Shown piece by piece: positions 8,478-15,873 of a stretch of 64,000 bases of DNA. The position numbers and the translations under genes were made by a program. The DNA comes from JAOUEA01 sp963825685 (lineage in GTDB: Bacteria > Actinomycetota > UBA4738 > HRBIN12). Location: contig CAWGUD010000009.1 in assembly GCA_963825685.1 (NCBI GenBank), positions 81,388-145,387 on the forward strand, in the 5' to 3' direction. The notes under the pieces were generated by a model. That model was not told where the DNA came from and made no database searches. It saw only the letters and a list, made by a program, of their open reading frames with translations. Position 1 is the first letter of the stretch. Every line of letters starts with the position of its first letter.

Positions 8478-9533
8478 TCACGGCACGATCACCATCTTCA
8501 GGCCGCTGCCCGAACGGATCGTCTCGAACGCCTCGCCGATCTGCTCCAAGGGCCACCGGTGCGTGACGACCGCGGCGAGCAGGTCCTGCTTGCGGTCGAG
8601 GTAGTCCATCGTGATGCGGTACTGACGGTGCGTCGCGCCGTACGCCCCTCGGATGTCGAGCTCCTTGTAGTGCAGCTGGTTCATGTCGAGCGGGCTGACC
8701 GGATCGTGCTTGGGCAGCCCGGCGAAGTAGACGACCGTGGCGCGCTTCGCGGCCATCTCGAGCGCCGCCTGCTGGGCCGGTTTCGCCGGCGCCGCCACGC
8801 TGACCCGCTCCGCGCCGTGCCCCCCCGTTCGCGAGAGCACCTCCTCGACGCCGTTGTCGTCGCCGGCGACCCACGAGTCGTCGACCACGTGCCCGACGGC
8901 GTCGAGCGCGATCTTCAGCCGATCGCCCGAGACGTCGGTGAGGTAGACCCTCGACGCGCCGCGATCGCGCGCCATCACGGCCTGCCAGCACCCGATCGGG
9001 CCCGTGCCGAGGATCACGACCGTGTCGCCCAGTCGCACGTCGAGCTGCTCGATGCCGTTCAGCGCGCACGCGAACGGGTCGGCGACCGTCGCGAGGTCGC
9101 TCGGCAGCTCGGGCGGCAACGGGATCAGGTTCTTCATCGCGATCGGCGGCACGGCCGCCACCTCGGCATAGGCCCCCGGATACGGGTCGTAGCCGTACAG
9201 CAGGTGGTGCTCGCACAGGTTCTGGAAGCCCTCGAGGCACCAGCGGCACTCCCCGCACGTGAGGATCGACCCGAGGAACACCCGGTCCCCCAGCGCGACG
9301 CCCGGGGGCAGGTCGGCCTGGGGGCCGACCTGCTCCAGCACGCCGACCGGCTCGTGGCCGAGCTGCCAGGGCGAGGGCGCCTTCGGATCGCCGTTGAAGA
9401 ACGTGCGCGCGTCGGTGCCGCAGATGCCGCACGCCTCGACCCGCAGGAGCGCGCCGGCGGGGTCCAGCTCGGGCTCGAGCGCGTCGTCGCGGACCTCGAC
9501 CGCGTTGACGTCGGTCATGAATGCGGCACGCAT
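8478..9533 (-). CDS. Zinc-dependent alcohol/polyol dehydrogenase (MDR family)
   Basis: A 351-residue medium-chain dehydrogenase. The catalytic zinc ligands are in CGICGTD (from about residue 36) and GHEPVG. The structural zinc site is CGECRWC plus NLC (about residues 93-107). The NAD-binding glycine motif is ILGTGPIG. The architecture fits sorbitol, threonine or other polyol dehydrogenases. ATG at 9533 directly abuts the aldolase TAG stop, so translation is coupled. In context it would oxidise the substrate alcohol or its phosphate in the sugar route controlled by the adjacent GntR protein. Confidence 0.88.
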   Translation of the reverse strand: MRAAFMTDVNAVEVRDDALEPELDPAGALLRVEACGICGTDARTFFNGDPKAPSPWQLGHEPVGVLEQVGPQADLPPGVALGDRVFLGSILTCGECRWCLEGFQNLCEHHLLYGYDPYPGAYAEVAAVPPIAMKNLIPLPPELPSDLATVADPFACALNGIEQLDVRLGDTVVILGTGPIGCWQAVMARDRGASRVYLTDVSGDRLKIALDAVGHVVDDSWVAGDDNGVEEVLSRTGGHGAERVSVAAPAKPAQQAALEMAAKRATVVYFAGLPKHDPVSPLDMNQLHYKELDIRGAYGATHRQYRITMDYLDRKQDLLAAVVTHRWPLEQIGEAFETIRSGSGLKMVIVP

Positions 9534-10362
9534 CTACGCCATCTCCTGCCGCAAGGCGTCGAGCGCCTTCTCGGCCGTCCATCGCTCGCGGATCACCCGT
9601 GAGAGCGCCCGGGTGATCGCCTCGGGGTTCGCGTGCATGAAGATGTTCCGACCGACCGAACAGCCGATCGCGCCCACGGCCATCGCCTGTTCCATGCGCG
9701 AGAGCAGCTCGTCGTCCTCGAGCCGGGAGCCGCCGGCGAGCACGACCGGGATGCCGTTGGCCGCCTCGACGCACTTCGCGAACGAGTCCTGATCGCCTGG
9801 CCAGTTCGTCTTCACGATGTCGGCCCCGAGCTCGGCGCACAGCCGCACGTTCCGGCGCAGGTACTCGAACCCATACTGCTGCTTCGAGCTCCTCGACGGT
9901 CGCGTACGTCGTCGGGAACTCGGCCTCGGCGATGAACGGCATGCCGAGGATCGCGCACTCCCGGCCCACCGCCGAGAGGATGTCGATCATGCCGGCCTCG
10001 GTGTCACCGCCGAGGGCGGTGAACAACACCACGGCGTCGGCGCCGAGCGTCAGGGCCTCCTCGACCTCGGCGATCTGCACGATCTCGGGGCGATCGCCGT
10101 CGGGCGAGGCGCTCGCCGAGAGCAGCAGCGCGAGCGACGTCGTGGGCGAGAACCCCTCGGCGGCGATCCGGATCATGCCCTTGCTCATCATGATCACGTT
10201 GGAACCGCCGGCGACCGCCTCCCGGGTGCGTTGCGTGATGTCGGCCAGCGGCTCGAGGAAGGTCGGTGAGGTCATGCCGTGGTCGAGCGCGCAGATCACC
10301 GACACGCCCTCCGGGTCGATCACGCGCTTCAGCCGCATCGCCTTGCCGACGTCGGTCATCAT
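9534..10362 (-). CDS. Class I aldolase of the DhnA/LsrF (DeoC-like) family, one frameshift
   Basis: About 275 residues once one base is removed near 9884, where EEL should continue as KQQYGFEYLRRN. N-terminal CALDHGMTSP and the Schiff-base lysine in DIVKTNWPGD (about residue 182) are typical. C-terminal VVLAGGSRL and GCSVGRNIFMH form the phosphate-binding end of the TIM barrel. Relatives include LsrF, class I fructose-bisphosphate aldolases of archaeal type and ADH synthase, so it probably cleaves or transfers on a phosphorylated ketose. ATG at 10362 overlaps the regulator stop (TGATG) and has a strong AAGGAGG site. The break looks like a sequencing error. Confidence 0.82.
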
Positions 10363-11093
10363 CAGATCCTCCTTCCCGGCCCGCGTCGGACCACGGTGAA
10401 CTCGAACGCTTCCGCGAGGTGATGCTCGTGAGAGAGCAGCAGCGGTTCCCCCTCGCGCCCGTAGTCGATCTGCCGCAGGTAGAGCAGCATGGCACTGCTC
10501 TTCACGCCGAGTCGCCTCGCGAGGGCACGGTCGGCCTTCGCCGGCTCGACGGTCACGACCCCGTGTTCGACCGGGGCGCCGTGCCGCTCGAGCAGCTCGT
10601 AGACGGAACCGTCGAGCGGCATCGAGGACAGCTCCGTCGCCGCCACGCGAGAGGCCGACACCACGTCGACCGAGAGCACGACCGCGATGCCGTCCGCCGT
10701 GCGCACACGCTCCAGCCGCACGACCGGGTCACCCGCATGCAGATCGAGGCTGGCAGCCTCGTCGTCGGTGGCGCCGTCGGTGTGCACGGCACCCTGGCTC
10801 GTCCCGGGTTCCATGCCGGCCGCGCGGATCGCCTCGGTCACACCGAAGTTCACGTCGAGGTTGTTCCGCAGCCTCGGCCGGTGAGTCGCGTACGTGCCGG
10901 CACCACGGGTTCGCGTGACGAACCCGTCCTCCTCGAGTGATCGGAGCGCTTCGCGGAGCGTCGGGCGTGAGACCCCCATCTCCTCGGCCAGCTCAGGCTC
11001 CGGCGGAAGCTTCGATCCGGGCGGGATCCTTCCGGTCGCGATGCGCGACAAGAGGTCGTCTCGTACCCGGAACGACAACCGCTTCCTCGCCAC
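10362..11093 (-). CDS. GntR-family transcriptional regulator with UTRA ligand domain
   Basis: A 243-residue HutC-subfamily regulator. The N-terminal winged helix reads PPEPELAEEMGVSRPTLREAL with the wing TRGAGTYA. The C-terminal UTRA domain covers about residues 85-240 and ends in FEFTVVRR. The GTG at 11093 was preferred over the upstream TTG at 11135 because the latter lies inside the operator and because GAGGGGG is 6 nt ahead of the GTG. It heads the sugar operon. The operator in its own promoter implies autoregulation, and the same palindrome lies in front of the rightward permease gene. Confidence 0.88.
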   Translation of the reverse strand: MARKRLSFRVRDDLLSRIATGRIPPGSKLPPEPELAEEMGVSRPTLREALRSLEEDGFVTRTRGAGTYATHRPRLRNNLDVNFGVTEAIRAAGMEPGTSQGAVHTDGATDDEAASLDLHAGDPVVRLERVRTADGIAVVLSVDVVSASRVAATELSSMPLDGSVYELLERHGAPVEHGVVTVEPAKADRALARRLGVKSSAMLLYLRQIDYGREGEPLLLSHEHHLAEAFEFTVVRRGPGRRI

Positions 11094-11116
11094 ATGAGCC
11101 CCCTCGTCGCGATCGC

Positions 11117-11145
11117 AGACTAGTTTGTCTGACAAAGTCTGTCAA
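11117..11145 (-). promoter_or_regulatory. GntR operon promoter with operator in the spacer
   Basis: On the minus strand TTGACA (11140-11145), a 17-bp spacer and TAGTCT (11117-11122) form a promoter for the regulator operon. The spacer contains the near-perfect palindrome TTTGTCAGACAAA (11124-11136), arms TTTGTC and GACAAA. A repressor bound there would block polymerase. The -10 match is moderate; the -35 match is perfect. Confidence 0.65.
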
Positions 11146-11159
11146 AATGGTCAACGCCG

Positions 11160-11165
11160 TAACAT
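11160..11165 (+). promoter_or_regulatory. Leaderless -10 hexamer TAACAT
   Basis: TAACAT ends 6 nt before the ATG at 11172, matching the leaderless pattern seen at many genes in this window. It lies just beyond the GntR operator, so a bound regulator may affect it too. Confidence 0.45.
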
Positions 11166-11171
11166 GGGCGG

Positions 11172-11456
11172 ATGGACGTGCTCGGCGTCGGCGTGCCCGT
11201 GGTGACCGGTCCCGCCCAGGGCTGGAACTTCTGGCCGATCCTCGGCATCCCGCTGACCCTGCTCGTCGCCCTGCGGTGGCTGCGGCTCCGCCCCAGTGCA
11301 TGGGTCGTAGTGGGTTCGATCCTCGTCGGCCTCCTCGTGGCCGACGCGGTCGCGTGGTGGGGGGTCGTCCCAGCCGCCGCCCTCGCCGCCGTGGCGATCG
11401 CGGTCGCGGCGATCGGTCTCGGTTGGAGGCGGCGGAAGCCCGTCTCGGACGTTTGA
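11172..11456 (+). CDS. Small membrane protein of unknown function
   Basis: A 94-residue hydrophobic protein with three likely membrane segments (about residues 22-36, 43-61, 64-85) and a basic RRRK end after the last one, suggesting a cytosolic C-terminus. No family recognised. It sits between the two copies of the GntR-type palindrome and ahead of the ethanolamine-type permease, so it may be an accessory of that transport unit. Support for its being real comes from the TAACAT-N6-ATG start; without that it could be a chance frame. Confidence 0.5.
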   Translation: MDVLGVGVPVVTGPAQGWNFWPILGIPLTLLVALRWLRLRPSAWVVVGSILVGLLVADAVAWWGVVPAAALAAVAIAVAAIGLGWRRRKPVSDV

Positions 11457-11464
11457 CAGACAAA
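11452..11464 (+). promoter_or_regulatory. Second copy of the GntR-type palindrome, overlapping a -35
   Basis: TTTGACAGACAAA differs from the copy at 11124-11136 at one central-arm position when read on the same strand. It contains TTGACA (11453-11458), a likely -35 for the permease gene; the matching -10 is not clear. The stop codon of the small membrane gene lies just upstream. Confidence 0.55.
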
Positions 11465-11528
11465 CCCCTTTTGTGTCTCCATACCGACTGTCCGCGCGAC
11501 GGGGGGTCGCCGGGAGGGAGGGTGACGC

Positions 11529-13136
11529 ATGTCCGAGCGCAAGGTCGGATCGGTCACGTACCGAGAGGTCGGCGAGGGCTACTTCGAGGAACGAGGGCTC
11601 CGGCGCCACGCCGGCGTGTGGTCCCTCTGGGCACTCGGGGTCGGCGCCGTCATCTCGGGCGACTACTACGGGTGGAACTTCGGTCTCTCCGTGGGAGGCT
11701 TCGGGGGCCTGCTGATCGCGACGGTCATCATCGCGATCATGTACTACGGGCTCTGCTACAGCATCGCCGAGATGTCCCCGGCACTCCCGCACACCGGAGG
11801 CGCGTACTCGTTCGCGCGTTCGGCCATGGGCCCGTGGGGCGGGTTCCTCACGGGACTCGCCGAGAACGCCGAGTACGTGATCACGACCGCCGTGGTCGGC
11901 GGTGCGATCGCGCTGCTGGCGCAATCCACGATCGCGGACCTGTTCAACATCGTCGGCGATCCGTTCTGGAACAGCGAGCCGTTCTGGTGGGCGGTCTTCT
12001 ACATCGTGTTCCTCGCGATCAACATCAGCGGCGTCGAGGCCACGTTCCGCTTCACCGTGATCATCACGGTCGTCGCGATGGGCATCCTGCTCGTGTTCTA
12101 CGTCGCGGCGCTCGTGAGCGGAGAGTTCAGCCCGGATCTGTGGTTCAACATCGCCGACGGAGGTGGTGAGACGCCCGCCGGCGACGGCTCGTTCCTGCCG
12201 TTCGGGGTGAGCGGAATCTTCAAAGCCTTGCCCTTCGCGATCTGGTTCTACCTCGCGATCGAGGAGGTGCCGCTCGCGGCCGAGGAATCGATGGATCCTC
12301 GCCGCGACGTGCCCAAGGGCACGATCCGCGGCATGCACACGCTGCTGCTCCTCAGCATCGGCGTCCTGTTGCTCAACTCGGGGGTTGGGGGCGGCGCGCT
12401 CGCGATCGGCGAATCGGGCACTCCGCTGTTCGACGGCTTCAAGGCGATCTTCGGCGACAACACCGGCGCCGTGCTGCTCGGCATGATGGGGCTCGTCGGC
12501 CTGATCGCGAGCTTCTTCACGATCATGTACGCGTACGGGCGGAACACGTACTCGCTCTCGCGGGCCGGGTACTTCCCGAAGTTCCTCTCGGTCACGCACA
12601 AGACGCGGAAGACGCCACACGTCGCCCTGATCGCGGGCGCCGTCGTCGGCTACGCGGTGCTGTGGGTCGTCTGGTACCTCGGGAGGCAGGAAGGAGATCT
12701 CGGCGCTCAGGTCGTGGCCGCGATCCTGAACATGGCCGTCTTCGCAGCCGTGCTCGCGTACACGCTGCAGGCGATCTCGTTCGTCCTGCTCCGTCGCAAG
12801 CTCCCGAACATCGATCGCCCGTACGTGAGCCCGTGGGGTCAGGCGGGCGCGATGCTGGCCGGCGTGATCGCGGTGGTGGCTCTGGTGTCGATCTTCCTCA
12901 ACGAGGACTACCGGCCGGGTGTGTACGGCGTCGCCGTCTACTTCGTTCTGGGCATCCTCTACTTCGCGATCGCGGGCAGGCACCGCCTGGTGCTCTCCCC
13001 AGAGGAGGAGTTCGCCCTCACGCAGGGCGAGAAGGGCGTGCCGGAGGCAGCAGGATACTCCTCGTCGTCCGAAGAGCAGGGGGCGATCCTGCGCGGTGGC
13101 GATGAGCCCTCATCGACACCGCCGTCGTCGGGCTAG
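11529..13136 (+). CDS. eat: APC-family permease, ethanolamine permease-like
   Basis: A 535-residue APC-superfamily transporter with about twelve membrane helices. The first helix has the substrate-binding glycine segment VGAVISGDYYGW. The block AEMSPALPHTGGAYSFARSAMG followed by GLAENAEYV is characteristic of the ethanolamine permease group. The soluble C-terminal tail is Ser/Glu rich. ATG at 11529 follows a purine-rich GGGAGGGAGGG site. It is followed by a GS-like ligase, an arrangement that fits import of an amine and its gamma-glutamylation. Polyamine or another amino alcohol is possible as substrate. Confidence 0.85.
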   Translation: MSERKVGSVTYREVGEGYFEERGLRRHAGVWSLWALGVGAVISGDYYGWNFGLSVGGFGGLLIATVIIAIMYYGLCYSIAEMSPALPHTGGAYSFARSAMGPWGGFLTGLAENAEYVITTAVVGGAIALLAQSTIADLFNIVGDPFWNSEPFWWAVFYIVFLAINISGVEATFRFTVIITVVAMGILLVFYVAALVSGEFSPDLWFNIADGGGETPAGDGSFLPFGVSGIFKALPFAIWFYLAIEEVPLAAEESMDPRRDVPKGTIRGMHTLLLLSIGVLLLNSGVGGGALAIGESGTPLFDGFKAIFGDNTGAVLLGMMGLVGLIASFFTIMYAYGRNTYSLSRAGYFPKFLSVTHKTRKTPHVALIAGAVVGYAVLWVVWYLGRQEGDLGAQVVAAILNMAVFAAVLAYTLQAISFVLLRRKLPNIDRPYVSPWGQAGAMLAGVIAVVALVSIFLNEDYRPGVYGVAVYFVLGILYFAIAGRHRLVLSPEEEFALTQGEKGVPEAAGYSSSSEEQGAILRGGDEPSSTPPSSG

Positions 13137-13159
13137 ATGATCGAGGCTGATCCTGAACC

Positions 13160-13194
13160 ATGGATGCGGCGGCCGTGACGGCCGCCGCATCCAT
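13160..13194. terminator. Perfect 16-bp hairpin between permease and ligase genes
   Basis: ATGGATGCGGCGGCCG (13160-13175), loop TGA, and the exact complement at 13179-13194. It fills nearly half of the 80-bp intergenic region. No U-tract follows, so it may be a Rho-assisted or high-G/C terminator, an RNA processing site, or a 3'-end stabiliser that sets the permease:ligase ratio. Confidence 0.65.
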
Positions 13195-13219
13195 CTCAGG
13201 GCACGGTTGAGGAGGCGTG

Positions 13220-14602
13220 ATGGAGCAGCAAGGGTTGCTCGACGCGACGGAGCTCGAGGCACGGGCGAACGCGGGCGAGATCGACACCGTGCTCTGCATG
13301 TTCACCGACCTGCAGGGCAGATTCATGGGCAAGCGCGTGATGCCCGACTTCTTCCTGCACGAGGTCCTCGGTGAGGAAGGCTTGCACGCTTGTCTCTACT
13401 TGCTCGCGATCGACATGGAGATGGAGCCGCTCCCGGGCTACGAGTACGCGAGCTGGGAGACCGGGTACGGCGACTTCCGCATGGTCCCCGACGTCTCGAC
13501 GCTCCGATGGTGCCCGTGGCTGGAGAAGACGGTCATGGTGATCTGCGACGTCGCGGACGAGGAGACCGGGGAGCCCGTCGAGGTCGCGCCTCGGCAGATC
13601 CTGAAGCGACAGATCGAGCGAGCGACCAAGGCCGGGTACACGATCAAGACGGGGTCCGAGCTCGAGTTCTACCTGTTCAAGGACGGCTACGACGAACTCG
13701 CGGAGCGCGGCTATCGCGACGCCCGACCGTCGTCGAGCTACATCATGGACTACCACATGCTGCAGACCACCAAGGACGAGTGGGTGATCCGCCAGATCCG
13801 CAACGGCATGCGGGGAGCCGGCATCCCTATCGAGTTCTCGAAGGGCGAGTTCGGCAAAGGCCAGCATGAGATCAACATCACGTACGCCGACGCGCTCACG
13901 ACGGCCGACTATCACGTGCTCTACAAGCACGGCGTCAAGGAGATCTGCGCCGCCAACGGGGTGGCCGCCACGTTCATGGCGAAGTGGACGATGGAGGAAG
14001 CCGGCTCTTCCTGTCATATGCATTCGAGCGTGTGGAACGCCAAGGGCACGAAGTCGCTGATGTACGACGAGAAGGCCGAGCATCACCTGTCGCAGACCTA
14101 CCGTCACTACATGGGCGGGCTCATGGCGACGGCGCGCGAGATGTCGTTCATGTTCGCGCCGTTCGTGAACTCGTACAAGCGCTACCAGCTGGGCTCGTGG
14201 GCGCCGACGGCGATCGTGTGGAGCCGCGACAACCGCACGTGCGGGTTCCGCACGGTCGGCGAGCACACCGCGGCACGGGTCGAGGACCGCATCCCCGGGG
14301 CCGATGTGAACCCCTACCTCGCGTACGCCGCGACGATCGCCGGGGGGATGCACGGCCTCGAGAACGCGATCGAGCCGCCGGCGATGTTCAAGGGCAACGC
14401 ATACGAGGCGAAGCGTGTGCCCCGGGTGCCCACGAGCCTGCACGAGGCGATCGACGTGTTCCGCAAGAGCAAGGTCGCGAGGGAAGCGTTCGGCGACTTC
14501 GTCTACGGGCACCTGCTGAACACGGCCGTGCAGGAACAGGCGATCTTCGACAACCTCTGCATCACGGACTGGGAGATGACCAGGTACTTCGAACGCGGCT
14601 GA
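13220..14602 (+). CDS. Glutamine synthetase-like gamma-glutamyl ligase
   Basis: A 460-residue member of the GS superfamily. The N-terminal beta-grasp part reads FTDLQGRFMGKR. The catalytic metal/ATP blocks are SELEFYL, GQHEINI, SSCHMHSSVW and NRTCGFR. It is shorter than GSI and keeps HMHSS in place of the usual HVHQS-type loop, as seen in gamma-glutamylamide ligases (GlnA3/GlnA4/PuuA type) that glutamylate polyamines or ethanolamine. Starting ATG at 13220 has GGAGG 4 nt upstream; an overlapping GTG at 13217 is possible. The permease just upstream supports an ethanolamine- or amine-using role. Confidence 0.83.
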   Translation: MEQQGLLDATELEARANAGEIDTVLCMFTDLQGRFMGKRVMPDFFLHEVLGEEGLHACLYLLAIDMEMEPLPGYEYASWETGYGDFRMVPDVSTLRWCPWLEKTVMVICDVADEETGEPVEVAPRQILKRQIERATKAGYTIKTGSELEFYLFKDGYDELAERGYRDARPSSSYIMDYHMLQTTKDEWVIRQIRNGMRGAGIPIEFSKGEFGKGQHEINITYADALTTADYHVLYKHGVKEICAANGVAATFMAKWTMEEAGSSCHMHSSVWNAKGTKSLMYDEKAEHHLSQTYRHYMGGLMATAREMSFMFAPFVNSYKRYQLGSWAPTAIVWSRDNRTCGFRTVGEHTAARVEDRIPGADVNPYLAYAATIAGGMHGLENAIEPPAMFKGNAYEAKRVPRVPTSLHEAIDVFRKSKVAREAFGDFVYGHLLNTAVQEQAIFDNLCITDWEMTRYFERG

Positions 14603-14609
14603 TGCCGGA

Positions 14610-15074
14610 TCAGGCTTCGTGGGCACCGACGAGCACGATGTCGATGCCATCCTGCACGACCTCGTCGCGCTGGTTCAGCACCCGGACACGCATCGTGACC
14701 ACGCCTCGATCGGGCTTCGAGCGTGATCGTCGCACCTCGGACACCGTCGACACGGTGCGGATCGAGTCGCCGGCGTAAACGGGGGCGGTGAAGGTCCGCG
14801 ACTCCTCCAGATAGATGCCGAGCGCCCAGTCGTCGGCGGCAGTGGGTTGCCCGCTCGAGATCGATGTGACGAGCAGGCCGTGGGCGATGGGAGCGTCGTA
14901 GGGCGAGCCCTCGGCGACCGTCGCCGGGTCCGCGTGCAACGGGTTGTGGTCGCCGGTGAGGTCAGCGAACACCGTGATGTCGTGCGCCGTGACCTCGCGA
15001 GGCTCGGTCGCGAGCTCGAGCCCGACCTCGATGTCCTCCAGGAAGATCGGTTCTCCTCGGGTCGCCATCTGCAT
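14610..15074 (-). CDS. MaoC-family hot-dog dehydratase
   Basis: A 154-residue single hot-dog domain protein. The hydratase-2 motif DLTGDHNPLHADP (about residues 35-47) provides the catalytic Asp and His of R-specific enoyl-CoA hydratases; IAHGLLV follows as expected. It would hydrate an enoyl-CoA with R stereochemistry. The ATG at 15074 is preceded 4 nt upstream by TAGGCT; an ATG at 15068 is also possible. It is divergent from etfB, which supports a role in acyl-CoA metabolism. Confidence 0.85.
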   Translation of the reverse strand: MQMATRGEPIFLEDIEVGLELATEPREVTAHDITVFADLTGDHNPLHADPATVAEGSPYDAPIAHGLLVTSISSGQPTAADDWALGIYLEESRTFTAPVYAGDSIRTVSTVSEVRRSRSKPDRGVVTMRVRVLNQRDEVVQDGIDIVLVGAHEA

Positions 15075-15078
15075 CGCG

Positions 15079-15084
15079 AGCCTA
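15079..15084 (-). promoter_or_regulatory. -10 hexamer TAGGCT for the MaoC gene
   Basis: TAGGCT lies 4 nt before the ATG at 15074 within a 31-bp divergent intergenic region. The spacing is shorter than at other leaderless genes here, so the true start may be the ATG at 15068 (10 nt). Confidence 0.35.
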
Positions 15085-15092
15085 GCAACGGC

Positions 15093-15098
15093 TAGCAT
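15093..15098 (+). promoter_or_regulatory. Leaderless -10 hexamer TAGCAT for etfB
   Basis: TAGCAT ends 7 nt before the GTG at 15106. It faces the opposite hexamer of the MaoC gene 8 bp away, so the two promoters cannot be occupied at once. Confidence 0.5.
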
Positions 15099-15105
15099 CG
15101 GGCCC

Positions 15106-15873
15106 GTGAACATCGCGGTGCTCGTCAAATGGGTCCCCGAGCCTCAGGGCACGCCTACGCTGGGTGCTGACCATCTGCTCGTGCGAGAAGGTGCCGACGG
15201 CTCGCTCGACCCCGGCGACGAGTACGGGCTCGAACGAGCCCTGCAGCTCGTGGAGCGTGACGGCGGTGAGGTCATCGCGATCTCCATGGGCCCCGAGGTC
15301 GCGGCCGCGGCCGTGCAACGCGCCCTCGCGATGGGAGCCGCGCGCGGGGTGCTGGTGACAGACGACGCCGTGCGCGGCGCCGACACCCTCGTCACCGCCA
15401 GGGTGCTGTCGGCGGCGATCCGCTCGGTCGATGCCGATCTCGTCATCGCGGCGGTCGAGTCGACCGACGGCTACACGGGAACCCTTCCGATCACCGTCGC
15501 CGAGCTGCTCGGCCTGCCGAGCGTGACGTTCGTCACGTCGCTCGACGTCGTCGGCTCCGAGCTCCACGCCGAACGGCAGACCGTGACAGGGGCCGAGGTC
15601 GTCGAGAGTCCGCTGCCGGCCCTGGTCACGGTGACGACCGGCGTGGCGGAGCCCCGGTATCCGAGCCTCAAGGGCGTGATGGCCGCGAAGTCGAAGCCCC
15701 TCGACCGGCCCACGCTCGCCGACCTCGGGCTCGCCGACGACGACGTGAGGTCATCGCAGACGGTCGCCTCGGTCGAGGCCGCGCCGGAGAAGGCGGGGGG
15801 CCGGGTGACCGAGGCCGGACCCGAAACGGCCGCTGAGATCGCCGACCTCCTGGTCGACGCGCGGGTGATCTGA
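15106..15873 (+). CDS. etfB: Electron transfer flavoprotein beta subunit
   Basis: A 255-residue ETF beta subunit. It starts with IAVLVKWVPEPQG, has the DEYGLERALQL segment, and the signature STDGYTGTLP near the nucleotide-binding region. With EtfA it accepts electrons from acyl-CoA dehydrogenases. The GTG was chosen because the frame immediately upstream is the MaoC intergenic region and because TAGCAT-N7 places a leaderless start there. The stop abuts the etfA start with no gap. Dehydrogenase partners include the glutaryl-CoA-type enzyme 5 kb downstream. Confidence 0.93.
   Translation: MNIAVLVKWVPEPQGTPTLGADHLLVREGADGSLDPGDEYGLERALQLVERDGGEVIAISMGPEVAAAAVQRALAMGAARGVLVTDDAVRGADTLVTARVLSAAIRSVDADLVIAAVESTDGYTGTLPITVAELLGLPSVTFVTSLDVVGSELHAERQTVTGAEVVESPLPALVTVTTGVAEPRYPSLKGVMAAKSKPLDRPTLADLGLADDDVRSSQTVASVEAAPEKAGGRVTEAGPETAAEIADLLVDARVI

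Noticed and set aside
11151..12983. 610-codon minus-strand frame opposite the permease gene
   Set aside because: Its translation is low-information Arg/Glu/His-rich text typical of G/C-rich antisense frames, whereas the plus strand encodes a recognisable twelve-helix transporter.
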